DNA of 64,000 nucleotides from Phycisphaerae bacterium (GCA_011050235.1 DRGC01000006.1:1-64000); one strand, 5' to 3'; counted from the first letter of the stretch, positions 8,654 to 18,365 are shown. Notes: generated from the sequence alone by a model not told the origin. Numbers and translations are program-made.

Positions 8654-8683
8654 TTGTCCACGCCGCCCCCAAGACGCTAAAGT
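8654..8683 (+). promoter_or_regulatory. Possible sigma-70 promoter for the radical SAM gene
   Basis: TTGTCC and TAAAGT are separated by 18 bases. The intergenic stretch 8492-8731 is otherwise GC-rich, with short direct repeats of GCGCGGCTTTGC near 8606-8640, and holds no gene that I can support. Confidence 0.35.
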
Positions 8684-8731
8684 AGGCTGTCTCGTCCGCG
8701 ATTTGACGGGCGCAATGAACAAGGACGTTCG

Positions 8732-9808
8732 ATGAACGGTCCCATCGGTACGGTTGACAAGAAGTGGCGCCTGTTTCGGGCGTGGACATCGAGGCACCCG
8801 ATCTGGTGCGCGTGGCAGGTGACCTACCGCTGCAACTTCCGCTGCCGCTTCTGTGGATACTGGCACGACCCGATGGGCTCCCAGGACGAGCCGCCCGTCG
8901 AGCAATACGTCATCGGCGCGAAAAAACTCGCACAGACGGGAACGCTGATGGTGTCGCTCGCCGGCGGCGAGCCGCTGCTGCGAGACGACCTGCCCGACAT
9001 CATCCGCGCCGTCGGCCGGTATCATTTTCCGTTCATGACGACCAACGGCTGGCTGATCACCGAGCAGTCGGCCCGTGAGATCATGGCCGCCGGCATCTGG
9101 GGGGTGTCGGTCAGCATTGATTACGCCTCGCCCCAAACCCACGACGAGCGGCGCGGCATGACGGGCGCGTGGCGTCAGGCCTGGCGCGCGGTGGAGTTGC
9201 TCTCGGCCGCCCGGATTCATAAGTGGCAGCGGGTCAACGTCATCGCCGTGCTGCTGGACGACAACATCGACGAGATGGCGCCCCTCGCGCAGATGGCGGC
9301 CGAGCGGCAGTCGTACTTCATGGTTCAGCCGTACGGTTTTCGCAAGACGGGCTCCCACGCTTACGAACACAACGACGGCCCGGTCTCGCCGCGGCTGATG
9401 GCGCTGATGCGGCAATGGCCGAACTTCACCTCCAGCCCGGTCTACATCAGCCAGTTCGACCAGTTCCTCCGGGGCGGCATCCCCAACTGCAAGGCCGGGC
9501 GGGTGTTCTTCAATATCGATTCCACCGGCGACATCGCCATCTGCGTCGATCGCCGCAGCGAGCCCGTGGCCAACCTGTACACCGACAGCATGTGGACGAT
9601 CCGCGGCCGCCTCCGCACCGCCTCGCGCGACAACGGCTGCATGGACTGCTGGTACAACTGTCGCGGCGAGATCGAAGGCCTCTACAGCCCTCACGGCTTT
9701 CTCATGTGCCTGAGGCAGTACATCATCGACGCCGGCCGACCCCCACGACGCCGCTGGCTCACCACGCGCCGGCCGATCCCCACAGGCCCCGGCGGGGCCG
9801 AAGGTTGA
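8732..9808 (+). CDS. Radical SAM protein with SPASM-like C-terminus
   Basis: 358 residues. CNFRCRFC near residue 33 is the CxxxCxxC site that binds the 4Fe-4S cluster and S-adenosylmethionine, and SLAGGEPLL is the SAM-contacting GGE motif. The C-terminal part has further Cys residues (IPNCKAG, ICVD, CMDCWYNCRG and a last MC), a pattern typical of SPASM/twitch auxiliary-cluster domains that act in peptide or protein modification. The substrate is unknown: no precursor peptide gene was recognised next to it. The start at 8732 has AAGGAC upstream. It diverges from the fucosidase cluster and is followed by a prepilin-like gene on the same strand. Confidence 0.85.
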   Translation: MNGPIGTVDKKWRLFRAWTSRHPIWCAWQVTYRCNFRCRFCGYWHDPMGSQDEPPVEQYVIGAKKLAQTGTLMVSLAGGEPLLRDDLPDIIRAVGRYHFPFMTTNGWLITEQSAREIMAAGIWGVSVSIDYASPQTHDERRGMTGAWRQAWRAVELLSAARIHKWQRVNVIAVLLDDNIDEMAPLAQMAAERQSYFMVQPYGFRKTGSHAYEHNDGPVSPRLMALMRQWPNFTSSPVYISQFDQFLRGGIPNCKAGRVFFNIDSTGDIAICVDRRSEPVANLYTDSMWTIRGRLRTASRDNGCMDCWYNCRGEIEGLYSPHGFLMCLRQYIIDAGRPPRRRWLTTRRPIPTGPGGAEG

Positions 9809-9938
9809 GTTCACAGAGACCTAGTTGTTGTCTAAACGACCGCTTCCGAATATAATAATGGTGCAGGGACCGAGTTGCTCACGCAAGCAAGCAGCCCCTG
9901 TGGGTCTGAGGCCGCAGCGCAATAGACCGTTGGAGAAT

Positions 9939-10958
9939 ATGCCAGTGCTCAGGCGAAGAGACTCTCGGGCGAACACGGGCTTCAGTCTGACAGAACTGCT
10001 GATTGTTCTGGCGGTCCTGTCGCTGCTGCTGTCCCTGGTGGTCCCGGCGGCCAGCCGCCTGGCGGCGCTGTCGCGGCGAGCCCAGTGTGCGGCGAACCTC
10101 AGCCACATCGCCAAGGCCTACTTCACCCGCAAGGGCCACGACCAGATCAGCACCGACCCGCCCTTCAGTGTTCTGAGCGAATGGTACTTGCAGCTCATTC
10201 CGTTCCTGGCCGCCAACGATCTCGCCCTGGCCTGCCCCGAAGACGACGACCCCGCCGCCGCCCTGCCCGATATCAAGATGCTCGTCCGCGGCATGTCGTT
10301 GAACCCGTTCTCGACCAATCCGATCTGGAACGAAGTCTCCGGCGCCGAGATGCCGGGGGCATATCGCATATGGAAAGTCAGCCAGGAGCAGTACTCGGCC
10401 CTGCAGGGAACCATCGGCGAGGGACGTAACATTCAGGCCAAGTTGCCCCAATACGACCCCGGCGACAACCCGGAGAAGTACTACTTCCTCTTCGAGGACG
10501 CCGGCGACTGGGACTACGAGGACGTCGTCATGGAGGTCGAGGAGAACCATGGCACGAACAAGCTTAAGATAAAGCTGCATTTCGGCTACACGGTCTTCTC
10601 CTACACCATGACCGGGCCCAACGATTTTGAGATCGATCTGGGCACCAACGGCAGCGGCCAGCCCGGATCGTTCGTGTTCAACATGGTCGGCAAACTGAGC
10701 TATGGCATGAACTGGCGCGCCGACGATATCTACTCCGGCACGCATCGGATTCTGGCGCTGGACTACGAAGACTACCTCGCCTTCACCGGCGCTAGCCAGA
10801 CCGAGCACTGGGAGACCTTCAAGGCCCCCCGCCATCTGGGGGAGTGCAACGTCGCCTTCGCCGACGGCGCGGTCGAATCGATGCGGCTTGACGAGATCGA
10901 CCCCACCGTCATCGAAAACCGCCTCAAGTACTGGAGCCCCCCCCACGCCACCGAGTAG
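9939..10958 (+). CDS. Prepilin-type N-terminal cleavage/methylation domain protein
   Basis: 339 residues. After a positive leader comes TGFSLTELLIVLAVLSLLL, a prepilin peptidase site with Glu at +5 and one membrane helix. The exposed domain is long and ends in HLGECNVAFADGAVESM, the FADGxV block seen in the large planctomycete family of pilin-like secreted proteins. The start at 9939 was chosen because GGAGA precedes it and it leaves a short leader; a longer upstream reading frame is not needed. The function of this family is unknown; it probably sits in or spans the envelope as a pseudopilin-like fibre component. A strong terminator follows at 10982. Confidence 0.85.
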   Translation: MPVLRRRDSRANTGFSLTELLIVLAVLSLLLSLVVPAASRLAALSRRAQCAANLSHIAKAYFTRKGHDQISTDPPFSVLSEWYLQLIPFLAANDLALACPEDDDPAAALPDIKMLVRGMSLNPFSTNPIWNEVSGAEMPGAYRIWKVSQEQYSALQGTIGEGRNIQAKLPQYDPGDNPEKYYFLFEDAGDWDYEDVVMEVEENHGTNKLKIKLHFGYTVFSYTMTGPNDFEIDLGTNGSGQPGSFVFNMVGKLSYGMNWRADDIYSGTHRILALDYEDYLAFTGASQTEHWETFKAPRHLGECNVAFADGAVESMRLDEIDPTVIENRLKYWSPPHATE

Positions 10959-10981
10959 GCCGACTGACCATCGATTCCAAT

Positions 10982-11004
10982 GGGCCCCGGACGGGGCCCG
11001 TTTT
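10982..11004 (+). terminator. Intrinsic terminator after the prepilin-like gene
   Basis: GGGCCCC (10982-10988) pairs with GGGGCCC (10993-10999) over a short loop and is followed by TTTT. It lies 24 bases after the stop at 10958 and just upstream of the pyr operon promoter. Confidence 0.75.
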
Positions 11005-11023
11005 GTGCGCTCCCGGCGGGCGC

Positions 11024-11052
11024 TTGCGTTTGGGGGGCCGGGCCGATACCAT
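11024..11052 (+). promoter_or_regulatory. Candidate sigma-70 promoter of the pyr operon
   Basis: TTGCGT and TACCAT are 17 bases apart, which predicts a start near 11059 and a leader of only ~30 bases before pyrR. That is too short for a classical PyrR attenuator with antiterminator and terminator. Confidence 0.45.
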
Positions 11053-11089
11053 ATGGCGGATTCGACGTGACCGGCGCAACGGAATCTCC

Positions 11090-11623
11090 ATGAAACAACT
11101 TCTCAACGCCGACCAGGTCCAGACGGCTCTGGAGACGCTCTACCAGGCCATTCTCGCTGATATTCCCGCCGATCTGCCCTTTGCCGTCGTGGGGATTCGT
11201 ACGCGCGGCGAGACGCTGGCCCAGCGCATCGCCACCCGCCTGGCCGACGACCACCCCGACCACTTCGTGGGCGTGGGCGTGCTGGATATCGGCTTCTATC
11301 GCGACGACCTGTCCCGCCGGCGCGGCGCGCCGCTGGTGCGGGCGACGGAGATCGATTTCGATCTCGACGGCGCCTGGGTCCTCCTGATCGACGACGTCCT
11401 GCAAACCGGCCGAAGCATCCGCGCCGCCCTGCAGGCCCTGCTGGACTTTGGCCGACCGAAAACCATTCGCCTGGGAGTGCTCATCGACCGCGGCGGGCGC
11501 GAGCTGCCGATCGCGGCCGATTTCGTCGGCGCATCCGTCGACGTGCCGGACGGCAAGCGCATCCAGGTTCACCTGGCGGAGACCGATGGCGAAGAAAGCG
11601 TCTGCACCGTCAAGAAAGACTAG
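11090..11623 (+). CDS. pyrR: PyrR: pyr operon regulator / uracil phosphoribosyltransferase
   Basis: 177 residues, the normal PyrR length. [17 protein letters not shown] is the 13-residue PRPP-binding motif, and [11 protein letters not shown] and DIGFYRDDL are further PyrR-type blocks. Family knowledge: PyrR binds pyr mRNA in response to UMP and can convert uracil and PRPP to UMP. The ATG at 11090 gives the expected N-terminus MKQLLNADQ. It is the first gene of pyrR-pyrB-pyrC, and its 3' end overlaps pyrB by 38 bases, so the two are translationally coupled. The leader is short, so if it regulates this operon the mechanism may be translational or directed elsewhere; that is inference. Confidence 0.93.
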   Translation: MKQLLNADQVQTALETLYQAILADIPADLPFAVVGIRTRGETLAQRIATRLADDHPDHFVGVGVLDIGFYRDDLSRRRGAPLVRATEIDFDLDGAWVLLIDDVLQTGRSIRAALQALLDFGRPKTIRLGVLIDRGGRELPIAADFVGASVDVPDGKRIQVHLAETDGEESVCTVKKD

Positions 11624-12644
11624 CAAGGCCGCCAAGGCCAAGAAGAAGACCGCCCGGCGAAAGCCCCGGCGGCCTTCGGCGACCAAGGCGACCCCGCCGC
11701 CGGCGCCGAGCGCCGAGTTCGTCTGGCGGCGCAAGGACCTGCTGGGCCTGGACGAGCTGACGGCCCAGGAGATCGTCCACATCCTCGACACGGCCGAGAG
11801 CTTTCGCGAGGTCTCCACCCGCTCGATCAAGAAAGTCCCCGCCTTGCGCGGCAAGGTGGTGGCGCTGATGTTCTTCGAGGACTCGACCCGCACGCGGATG
11901 AGTTTCGAGCTGGCGGCCAGCCGACTGTCGGCCGACACCGTGCTCTTCACGGCCAAGGGCTCGTCGGTCACCAAGGGCGAGACCACCGTCGATACCGCCC
12001 GCAACATCGCGGCGATGGGTGTGGACATCATGGTCGTCCGCCACAGCCAAAGCGGGGCCCCGCACCTGCTGGCCCGCAGCCTGCCGTCGATCTCCGTGAT
12101 CAACGCCGGCGACGGCAGCCACGCGCACCCCACCCAGGCCCTGCTGGATATCTTCACCATCCGCCAGCGCCTCGGCCGCATCGAAGGCCTCAAGGTGGCC
12201 ATCGTCGGCGATATCGCCCATTCGCGCGTCGCCCGCAGCAATATCCTGGGCCTCCGGAAGCTCGGCGCCGAGGTCATCGTCGTCGGCCCGCCAACGCTCG
12301 TGCCCCGGGCGATCACCGCCATGGGCTGCCAGATCAGCCACGATCTCGACGACGTCCTGCCGGAGGTCGACGTGATCAACATGCTGCGGATCCAGTTCGA
12401 GCGGTTCGAGGCCAGCCAGTTCCCCTCGCTGCGTGAGTATCACATCCAGTACGGCCTGACGGGGGAGCGACTGAAAAGCTGCAACCCCAACGTGCTCGTG
12501 ATGCACCCGGGCCCCATCAACCGCGGCGTCGAGATCACCTCCGAAGTCGCCGACGGACCCAACAGCTGCATCCTCCAGCAAGTCACCAACGGCCTAGCCG
12601 TCCGCATGGCCCTGCTCTATCTGGTCAGCCAGGGAAGCGAATGA
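11586..12644 (+). CDS. pyrB: Aspartate carbamoyltransferase catalytic subunit
   Basis: 352 residues. It catalyses carbamoyl phosphate + aspartate to carbamoyl aspartate, the second step of pyrimidine synthesis, in the cytoplasm. [13 protein letters not shown] is the carbamoyl phosphate loop, and [12 protein letters not shown] is the conserved C-terminal block. The first ~45 residues are an Ala/Lys/Pro-rich basic extension absent from typical ~310-residue enzymes; it arises because the ATG at 11586 lies inside the end of pyrR. A start nearer the FVWRRKDLL segment cannot be excluded but has no better ribosome site. The pyrC start overlaps its stop (ATGA). Confidence 0.93.
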   Translation: MAKKASAPSRKTSKAAKAKKKTARRKPRRPSATKATPPPAPSAEFVWRRKDLLGLDELTAQEIVHILDTAESFREVSTRSIKKVPALRGKVVALMFFEDSTRTRMSFELAASRLSADTVLFTAKGSSVTKGETTVDTARNIAAMGVDIMVVRHSQSGAPHLLARSLPSISVINAGDGSHAHPTQALLDIFTIRQRLGRIEGLKVAIVGDIAHSRVARSNILGLRKLGAEVIVVGPPTLVPRAITAMGCQISHDLDDVLPEVDVINMLRIQFERFEASQFPSLREYHIQYGLTGERLKSCNPNVLVMHPGPINRGVEITSEVADGPNSCILQQVTNGLAVRMALLYLVSQGSE

Positions 12645-13912
12645 CCGACATTCTTATCAAATCGGGTCGGGTGATTGATCCGGCTAATGGAATCGACAAG
12701 GTCGCCGACGTCGCCATCAAGAACGGCAAGATCGAAGCTATCGGCGGGCGTAAGAGCAAGGCCAAGCGGACGATCGACGCTGAGGGCAAGATCGTCTGCC
12801 CGGGGCTGATCGACTTGCACGTGCATTGTCGCGAGCCCGGCCACGAGGAAGAGGAAACCATCGCCACCGCCGCGGCGGCCGCTGTGGCCGGTGGGTTTAC
12901 GACGATCTGCGCGATGCCGAACACGCATCCGCCGGCCGACGATGACACGGCTATCCACTACGTCATTCAGCGAAGCGTCGAGGCCGGTCTCGCCCACGTG
13001 CTGCCGATCGGCTGCATCACCAAGGGCAGCGAGGGCAAGGAGATGGCGGAGATGGGCCTGATGCTGCAGGCCGGGGCGGCCGCCTTTAGCGATGACGGCG
13101 ACGGGATCCCCTCCAGCGCGATGATGTACCGCGCCCTGCAGTATGCCGGCATGCTGGACGTGCCGCTGATGCAGCACTGCCAGGACCCCGACCTGATGAC
13201 GGGCCACATGAACAGCGGCGCGGTGGCCGTGCAGCTGGGGTTGGGCGGCATCGCGGCATCGGGCGAGCAGACGATGCTTCGCCGCGATCTGGAACTGGTC
13301 GCCCGGACGGGTTGCCGCTATCACATGTTGCACGTCTCGACGGCCGGCAGCGTCGAGCAAATCCGCCGCGCCAAGGCCGAGGGCCTGCCCGTCACCGCCG
13401 AGGCCACCCCCCACCACCTGCTGCTAACCGAAGCGGCCTGCATGACGTACGACCCCAACTACAAGATGAACCCCCCGCTGCGATCGGCCACCGACGTGGA
13501 GGCCGTCCGCGCCGGCGTCGCCGACGGGACCATCGACTGCCTGGCCAGCGACCACGCCCCCCACGCCGCCGAGGAGAAGGAACTCGAGTTCGCCCTCGCA
13601 CCCTTTGGGATCATTTCGCTGGAATGCGCCCTGCCGCTCTACGCCAAGGCGCTCGTCGAGACGGGCCTGATGGACTGGCCGGGCCTGATCGCCCGGATGA
13701 CGGTCGGCCCCGCCGGCGTGCTCGATCGGCCGCTGGCGACCCTCGCCGTCGGCGCCGACGCCGATGTCACGATTATCGACCTGAACAAGACCTGGACGGT
13801 CGATGTCCACCATTTTGCCAGCAAGAGCCGTAACTGCCCATATGACGGATGGTTACTTACCGGCCAGGCGGTGGCCACACTCGTCGCCGGGCGTGTGGTT
13901 TTCGAGCTCTAA
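12641..13912 (+). CDS. pyrC: Dihydroorotase
   Basis: 423 residues, the class I (long) dihydroorotase size. [10 protein letters not shown] carries the HxH zinc ligands, and CLASDHAPH holds the late catalytic Asp and its neighbours. It cyclises carbamoyl aspartate to dihydroorotate. The ATG overlaps the pyrB stop by four bases, showing tight coupling in the pyrR-pyrB-pyrC operon. No other pyr genes follow; the next gene, a PilZ protein, has its own candidate promoter. Confidence 0.95.
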   Translation: MTDILIKSGRVIDPANGIDKVADVAIKNGKIEAIGGRKSKAKRTIDAEGKIVCPGLIDLHVHCREPGHEEEETIATAAAAAVAGGFTTICAMPNTHPPADDDTAIHYVIQRSVEAGLAHVLPIGCITKGSEGKEMAEMGLMLQAGAAAFSDDGDGIPSSAMMYRALQYAGMLDVPLMQHCQDPDLMTGHMNSGAVAVQLGLGGIAASGEQTMLRRDLELVARTGCRYHMLHVSTAGSVEQIRRAKAEGLPVTAEATPHHLLLTEAACMTYDPNYKMNPPLRSATDVEAVRAGVADGTIDCLASDHAPHAAEEKELEFALAPFGIISLECALPLYAKALVETGLMDWPGLIARMTVGPAGVLDRPLATLAVGADADVTIIDLNKTWTVDVHHFASKSRNCPYDGWLLTGQAVATLVAGRVVFEL

Positions 13913-13947
13913 CTTGCAGGAACAGGGGTTTTGAGCGCAGTTAGCGC

Positions 13948-13976
13948 TTGGCGCGGGGCGCTGATCTCCTTACAAT
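13948..13976 (+). promoter_or_regulatory. Candidate sigma-70 promoter for the PilZ gene
   Basis: TTGGCG and TACAAT are separated by 17 bases, 45 bases upstream of the ATG at 14021. This suggests that the PilZ gene is expressed separately from pyrC. Confidence 0.5.
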
Positions 13977-14020
13977 CTCTGGCTTGGGGTTGTGCGACCC
14001 ATGGATGGGAGTCCGTCACA

Positions 14021-14356
14021 ATGACACGTCACGAGGAGAAGCGGCAACATCACCGTTTCGACATGGCCTACCCGATTCGGCTGTTCACGCGCGGCGGGGA
14101 GGAACTCGCCGCCAGCCAAACCGTGAACATCTCACAGGGAGGCACGCTGTTTGTCCTGCCCGCCGACCAACTGGCGGACCTGGATCAGACCGTCAACGTC
14201 ACGATTTCAATGCCCGAGACGTCCTACAAGAGCGACAAGGTCGTCGATTTCGCCTGCCAGGCCGACGTGGTCCGCCGCAACGATGACCAGGATGACACCC
14301 GAGTTGCCGTCGCGCTGGCGTTCTCGCGCCCGCTGGAGTTCACTGCCCGCGTCTAA
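14021..14356 (+). CDS. PilZ domain protein
   Basis: 111 residues, essentially a stand-alone PilZ domain. KRQHHRFDMAYPIRL matches the RxxxR-type N-terminal c-di-GMP motif (basic residues then F and a beta strand), and NISQGG matches the D/NxSxxG motif, with Asn in the place of the usual Asp. Family knowledge: such domains bind cyclic di-GMP and control motility, exopolysaccharide or secretion. A GGGAG site lies upstream of the ATG. Whether the Asn variant still binds ligand cannot be told from sequence. Confidence 0.8.
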   Translation: MTRHEEKRQHHRFDMAYPIRLFTRGGEELAASQTVNISQGGTLFVLPADQLADLDQTVNVTISMPETSYKSDKVVDFACQADVVRRNDDQDDTRVAVALAFSRPLEFTARV

Positions 14357-14389
14357 TCCGCCTGTGGCGGGCCGGCCGCTGGCGCGACA

Positions 14390-15658
14390 TCACGTGATCG
14401 CTTTGCCGGCGATATCTCGCCGGCAGAAGCAATCGTCCCAGGTAATCTTGTCGACCGCCTCGTATGCGCGCTGCTGGGCGGCGGCGATGGTCTCGCCCGA
14501 GGCCGTCACCCCCAACACCCGCCCGCCATTGTTGACCAGTTTGCCGTCGACCATCGCCGTGCCGGCGTGGAAGACCTTCACGTCGTCCAGCGCGTCGGCG
14601 TCGGCGATGCCGGTGATCTCGCGGCCCTTCTCATAGCTGCCCGGGTACCCGCCCGAGGCCATCACCACGCACACGGCCGGCCGGGGGTCCCACTCGAGCG
14701 TCACCTCGTCCAGCCGATGCTCCGCGACGGCCACCATCGCCTCCAGCAGATCACTCTTCAGCCGCATCATCAGCGGCTGACACTCCGGGTCGCCGAAGCG
14801 GCAGTTGAACTCGATCACCTTCGGCCCGGCCGACGTGAGCATCAGCCCGGCGTATAGCAGGCCTTCGTATCGCCCGAAATCCCGCCGCATCGCATCCACG
14901 ATCGGCACGAGGATCTCGCGTTCGACCCGTCCCATCATCTCCACATCGATAATAGGCACGGGGCTGTAGGCCCCCATCCCGCCGGTATTGGGGCCCATGT
15001 CGCCCTCGCCGACGGGCTTGTGGTCCTGCAGCGCCTCCATCGCATAGATGCTCTTGCCGTCGCACAGCGCCAGAATGCTGGCCTCCTGCCCGACCAGCAT
15101 CTCCTCGACGATGACCGTGTCGCCGGCGTCGCCGAAGATCTTCTTGGCCATCATCTCCTCCAGCGGCTTGATGGCCTGGTAGGGCTCGGGGCAGACCACC
15201 ACGCCCTTGCCCTTGGCCAGCCCGGAGGCCTTGACCGCCACGCCGTAATCGCGTGACAGGACATAGTCCTTGGCCTGCCGCAGATCGGTGAAGATCCGCC
15301 CTTCAGCCGTCGGCACGGCCGCGGCCCGCATCAAGTTCTTCGCATAGGCCTTGTCCGCCTCGATCCGCGCCCCCGCCATCGAGGGGCCGAAGCACAGAAT
15401 GCCCGCCGCCCGCACCGCATCGCCGAGACCCAGGGCGAGCGGCTCTTCCGGGCCGATGACGACCAGATCGACCGCCTTGTCGCCAGCCAGCGAGACGACG
15501 GCCTCGGTATCATTGCCCGAAACGTCCACGCACTCGGCGCACTCGGCGATGCCGGGATTCCCCGGCGCAGCCCACAGACTGTCGCACAGCGGCGACTGAG
15601 AGATCTTCCAGGCCAATGCATGCTCACGCCCGCCGCCGCCAATCAACAGAACCTTCAT
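14390..15658 (-). CDS. purD: Phosphoribosylamine-glycine ligase
   Basis: 422 residues, the normal GARS length. The N-terminus KVLLIGGGGREHALAWK and the ATP-grasp segments (KASGLAKGKGVVV, EFNCRFGDPECQ) are diagnostic. It catalyses the ATP-dependent joining of phosphoribosylamine and glycine, the second step of purine synthesis. The ATG at 15658 follows AAAGGG. It converges with the PilZ gene and lies 24 bases downstream of a membrane protein gene on the same strand, so the two may be co-transcribed. Confidence 0.96.
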   Translation of the reverse strand: MKVLLIGGGGREHALAWKISQSPLCDSLWAAPGNPGIAECAECVDVSGNDTEAVVSLAGDKAVDLVVIGPEEPLALGLGDAVRAAGILCFGPSMAGARIEADKAYAKNLMRAAAVPTAEGRIFTDLRQAKDYVLSRDYGVAVKASGLAKGKGVVVCPEPYQAIKPLEEMMAKKIFGDAGDTVIVEEMLVGQEASILALCDGKSIYAMEALQDHKPVGEGDMGPNTGGMGAYSPVPIIDVEMMGRVEREILVPIVDAMRRDFGRYEGLLYAGLMLTSAGPKVIEFNCRFGDPECQPLMMRLKSDLLEAMVAVAEHRLDEVTLEWDPRPAVCVVMASGGYPGSYEKGREITGIADADALDDVKVFHAGTAMVDGKLVNNGGRVLGVTASGETIAAAQQRAYEAVDKITWDDCFCRRDIAGKAIT

Positions 15659-15682
15659 TGTTCAAAGCCCTTTCGTGGTGCG

Positions 15683-16246
15683 TCACGCCTCGGGCGGCCC
15701 CTGGGCCGTCCCGACGCCAAAGGTGCGCAGTCGCCGCAAGAGACGCACGACCTGTTTCGTGCCGACCGTCAGCCACAATCCAAGCACTATCTGAGTCAAC
15801 GACATGACCAAGGCACGCCGCCAATTATAGAAGACGGTGCTCTCGTCGGAAGAATAGTTGATAGCCCAGACGATTATGCCCATCGACTGTGGGATCGCCA
15901 GGACCAGAAGAAGCACGCCAATCGTCGCCATGGCCGCCGACAGAAGGCCCTCATACTCCAACGGCGGCATCTCCGATGGTCCCGCCTCGGGTCCCATCAT
16001 CCTGACGGCCAGACGATCCGCCTTCGTCCACAACACCCATGCGAACAGCAGAGCCACCACCGCCGGCGCCGCCATTGGGATCGACATCAGAAACCCAAAC
16101 CTATTCGAAGATGTCCAACTGAACAATCCCTCGGAAATCCCCACCACAAGACCCACCACTCCCATCGCGCCCCACGCGACCCCTCTGGATAGCATCCACA
16201 AGGCCAATACCTTGCACGCCAGCACAGCCCAGTCATGTTTTGTCAT
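15683..16246 (-). CDS. Four-helix membrane protein, unknown function
   Basis: 187 residues with about four hydrophobic helices (near 10-38, 52-75, 100-128 and 140-165) and a basic C-terminal tail (RLLRRLRTF). I recognise no family. A central polar loop contains EAGPSEMPPLEYEG. It lies between the TPR-like gene and purD on the same strand, 24 bases upstream of purD. The ATG at 16246 gives a plausible short cytoplasmic N-terminus. Confidence 0.6.
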   Translation of the reverse strand: MTKHDWAVLACKVLALWMLSRGVAWGAMGVVGLVVGISEGLFSWTSSNRFGFLMSIPMAAPAVVALLFAWVLWTKADRLAVRMMGPEAGPSEMPPLEYEGLLSAAMATIGVLLLVLAIPQSMGIIVWAINYSSDESTVFYNWRRALVMSLTQIVLGLWLTVGTKQVVRLLRRLRTFGVGTAQGPPEA

Positions 16247-16304
16247 GCCCTTACTCCCTGTGCGTCGTCTCGCCGTCGTGCGGCGGCCGGTGATGTTGGC
16301 CGCT

Positions 16305-17204
16305 TCATCGGATGCCCCGGGCGGCGAGGCGGTTCAGTTGGTCGATCTGGCCGCGCAGATCGGCGGCGGCCTGCGTGTCGGCAAAGCGGGCCACGATATC
16401 CTCGGCGACCGTCGCCGCGTCGTGGTATCGTCGCCGTTCGATCAGGTCCCGAATCCGATCGCGAAGCTCCCGGACCTCTTCGATGCGGGCGTTTTCCTGT
16501 AGCGTGGCCAGCCGACCGGTCACCTCGGCCGCTTCGGCCGTGGCCGGGTGGACGTTCACCAACTCCTGGGCCGCCGCCAGGGCCGCTCGCCACTGGCGCC
16601 GCTGACATGACCGGTCGACCTGCTCGTAAAGGCGCTGCCGCTGCTGTCGCGCGAACGCTTCGGCCTCGCGATCCACGCGCTGCAGCAGCGGCTCCAGCTC
16701 GCCGGCGGCGGGGAACTCGGCCATCAAGTCCCGGGCCAGTTGCCGCGCATGGTCAAACGCCCCCATCGACATCAGCTCTTCCACGCGACTGCTCTGCTCT
16801 GTCAGGCCCCTTCCCGGCTCGGGCCGTTCGTCCGCCATCGCGGGCCCCGCCGCCTGGCTCGCCGGCTGCTCGGTCGCGACCACCTGCGAATCGCCAAGCG
16901 TTGATCCCGACATCTTGGCCTCACTGGATGCGCCCGATGGCGCCGGGGCGGGCTCGGCGGTGACGCGCGTCACGATCCACGCCACCGTCCACAACAGCGC
17001 GCCACTGGTCAGGCCCCACAGCGACGAAAGAATCGCCCCGCAGATTCGCAGCACCGAGTCGCCCTGCCCCATGCGGACGTGCAGCAAGACCGTCGCGCCC
17101 ACCAGCCCCGCCACGGACGTCACGATCGCCAGGGCCTTCAGCCAGGCGACCAGCACACCCGGCGGGAATAGAGGCGGTTTCGATTGTCGCGGCGATGGGT
17201 CCAT
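16305..17204 (-). CDS. Membrane-anchored tetratricopeptide-like protein
   Basis: 299 residues. Two membrane helices near 20-45 and 55-80 are followed by a Pro/Ala/Ser-rich linker and a long helical C-terminal half with TPR-like periodicity (for example [52 protein letters not shown]). It is probably an envelope scaffold with the helical domain in the cytoplasm or periplasm; the partner is unknown. The ATG at 17204 (MDPSPRQSK) was chosen because the longer reading frame upstream is unusual in composition and would run through the divergent promoter at 17345. Confidence 0.65.
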   Translation of the reverse strand: MDPSPRQSKPPLFPPGVLVAWLKALAIVTSVAGLVGATVLLHVRMGQGDSVLRICGAILSSLWGLTSGALLWTVAWIVTRVTAEPAPAPSGASSEAKMSGSTLGDSQVVATEQPASQAAGPAMADERPEPGRGLTEQSSRVEELMSMGAFDHARQLARDLMAEFPAAGELEPLLQRVDREAEAFARQQRQRLYEQVDRSCQRRQWRAALAAAQELVNVHPATAEAAEVTGRLATLQENARIEEVRELRDRIRDLIERRRYHDAATVAEDIVARFADTQAAADLRGQIDQLNRLAARGIR

Positions 17205-17344
17205 GGACGTCTTCGCTTTCACAGCGCTGGGTCCATTATGCCCACCTGCCGCCGCAACGGCAAGCGGCCGACACACGACAGTCGGCGGCCGACACACAGC
17301 AATCGGCGGGCGACCCCCCAAAACGGCCTCTCGCGCCCAAAACG

Positions 17345-17374
17345 TTGACGTTCTGCTGCCTCCAGGGCTATAAT
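17345..17374 (+). promoter_or_regulatory. Near-consensus sigma-70 promoter, apparently leaderless
   Basis: TTGACG and a perfect TATAAT are 18 bases apart. The predicted start, about seven bases after the -10 box, coincides with the GTG at 17381. No ribosome site fits between the two. Confidence 0.72.
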
Positions 17375-17380
17375 ACAAGT

Positions 17381-18166
17381 GTGAATAACCATCATAGCAA
17401 GCCATCGACATCGTGCCCCGGGCATGGGCATCAAGGCTTTACGCTCATCGAGCTGCTGGTCGTAATCGGCATTATCACCACGCTGATGAGCATTCTGATA
17501 CCGGCGGTCAACCAGGCCCGCCTGGTCGCCATGCGCCAGACGTGCCGCGGGCATCTGCACACAATCATCCAAGCCTGCCACTACTATGCTCAAAACAAGC
17601 AGGTCCATCGCAGCGGCAGCGCTCTGGGCGCCCTTCCCAGCGCCGCTGTTACGTCCACCAACTGGGCGGATATCGAGACCGGCAATCCTGCGAGCCTTTG
17701 GCTGCTGATCCAACATGGCTTTGCCGCTCGCGAACTGTTCCTATGTCCCGAGGCCGAAGCGCGGGCGCGAGCCGACAGTCTCGACGACGACGCGACCAGC
17801 TTCACCTACAGCAACAACATCAGCACCTTGTCCTACAGCTACATCTCCATGGTCGGCGAGTTTGGCCAGAAGACATCCTATTTTGAGGAAATCACCACCT
17901 CCCTGGTGATCGTTGCTGACGACAACCCGCGGTTCGATTTCGACGGCGCCATGTTGTCCCCCTTTCCCACAGACGACGCCATCTCACCCAATTCCCTCAA
18001 CCACAATGAGCAAGGCCAAAACGCCGCCCGTCTCGACGGGTCCGCCACGTGGCTGGACGAGGCCAACGCCGCCGGCGAGGGGGATGACATCTATGCCGCC
18101 GACAGGGCCGCCGATGATTCAAAGAAAGAACGCAGCGACATCGATGATGCATTTTGTGTGCCGTAA
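17381..18166 (+). CDS. Prepilin-type N-terminal domain protein, GTG start
   Basis: 261 residues. A short His-containing leader is followed by [17 protein letters not shown], a textbook prepilin peptidase site with Glu at +5 and a membrane helix. The extracytoplasmic part has [12 protein letters not shown] and a late DGSATWLDE strand, as in the planctomycete pilin-like families. The GTG at 17381 is in frame and directly follows the strong promoter; the reading frame is also open upstream, but that part lies before the promoter and is low complexity. Its role is probably an envelope pseudopilin-like protein of unknown function. Confidence 0.78.
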   Translation: MNNHHSKPSTSCPGHGHQGFTLIELLVVIGIITTLMSILIPAVNQARLVAMRQTCRGHLHTIIQACHYYAQNKQVHRSGSALGALPSAAVTSTNWADIETGNPASLWLLIQHGFAARELFLCPEAEARARADSLDDDATSFTYSNNISTLSYSYISMVGEFGQKTSYFEEITTSLVIVADDNPRFDFDGAMLSPFPTDDAISPNSLNHNEQGQNAARLDGSATWLDEANAAGEGDDIYAADRAADDSKKERSDIDDAFCVP

Positions 18167-18280
18167 ACCAAAGCACCCGCCTCAAGCGCATCCATAACCT
18201 ATTTTCCGATAATCCTTTCCGTACATACTTCTGTCTTATTGCCAAGAGGAAAAAAAATCAGGTGTTTACCCTATTAGCTC

Positions 18281-18309
18281 TTGATGCATTCGGTCTAAGG
18301 CAATATAAT
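18281..18309 (+). promoter_or_regulatory. Upstream promoter P1 of the candidate small RNA
   Basis: TTGATG and a perfect TATAAT with a 17-base spacer, in an AT-richer island (18180-18360). It predicts a start near 18316. Confidence 0.62.
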
Positions 18310-18330
18310 CATTTTGTCGAGCTTGATACC

Positions 18331-18359
18331 TTGACGTAACGGGACCAGATTGGTATACA
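18331..18359 (+). promoter_or_regulatory. Downstream promoter P2 of the candidate small RNA
   Basis: TTGACG and TATACA with a 17-base spacer. It predicts a start near 18366, which is the first base of the first hairpin of the RNA. Together with P1 it makes a tandem promoter arrangement with no protein gene behind it. Confidence 0.72.
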
Positions 18360-18365
18360 ACCACC

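Noticed and set aside
6533-8680. A 715-codon plus-strand open frame across the fucosidase genes
   Set aside because: Antisense shadow of three clear GH29 genes; such long frames are common at this GC content.
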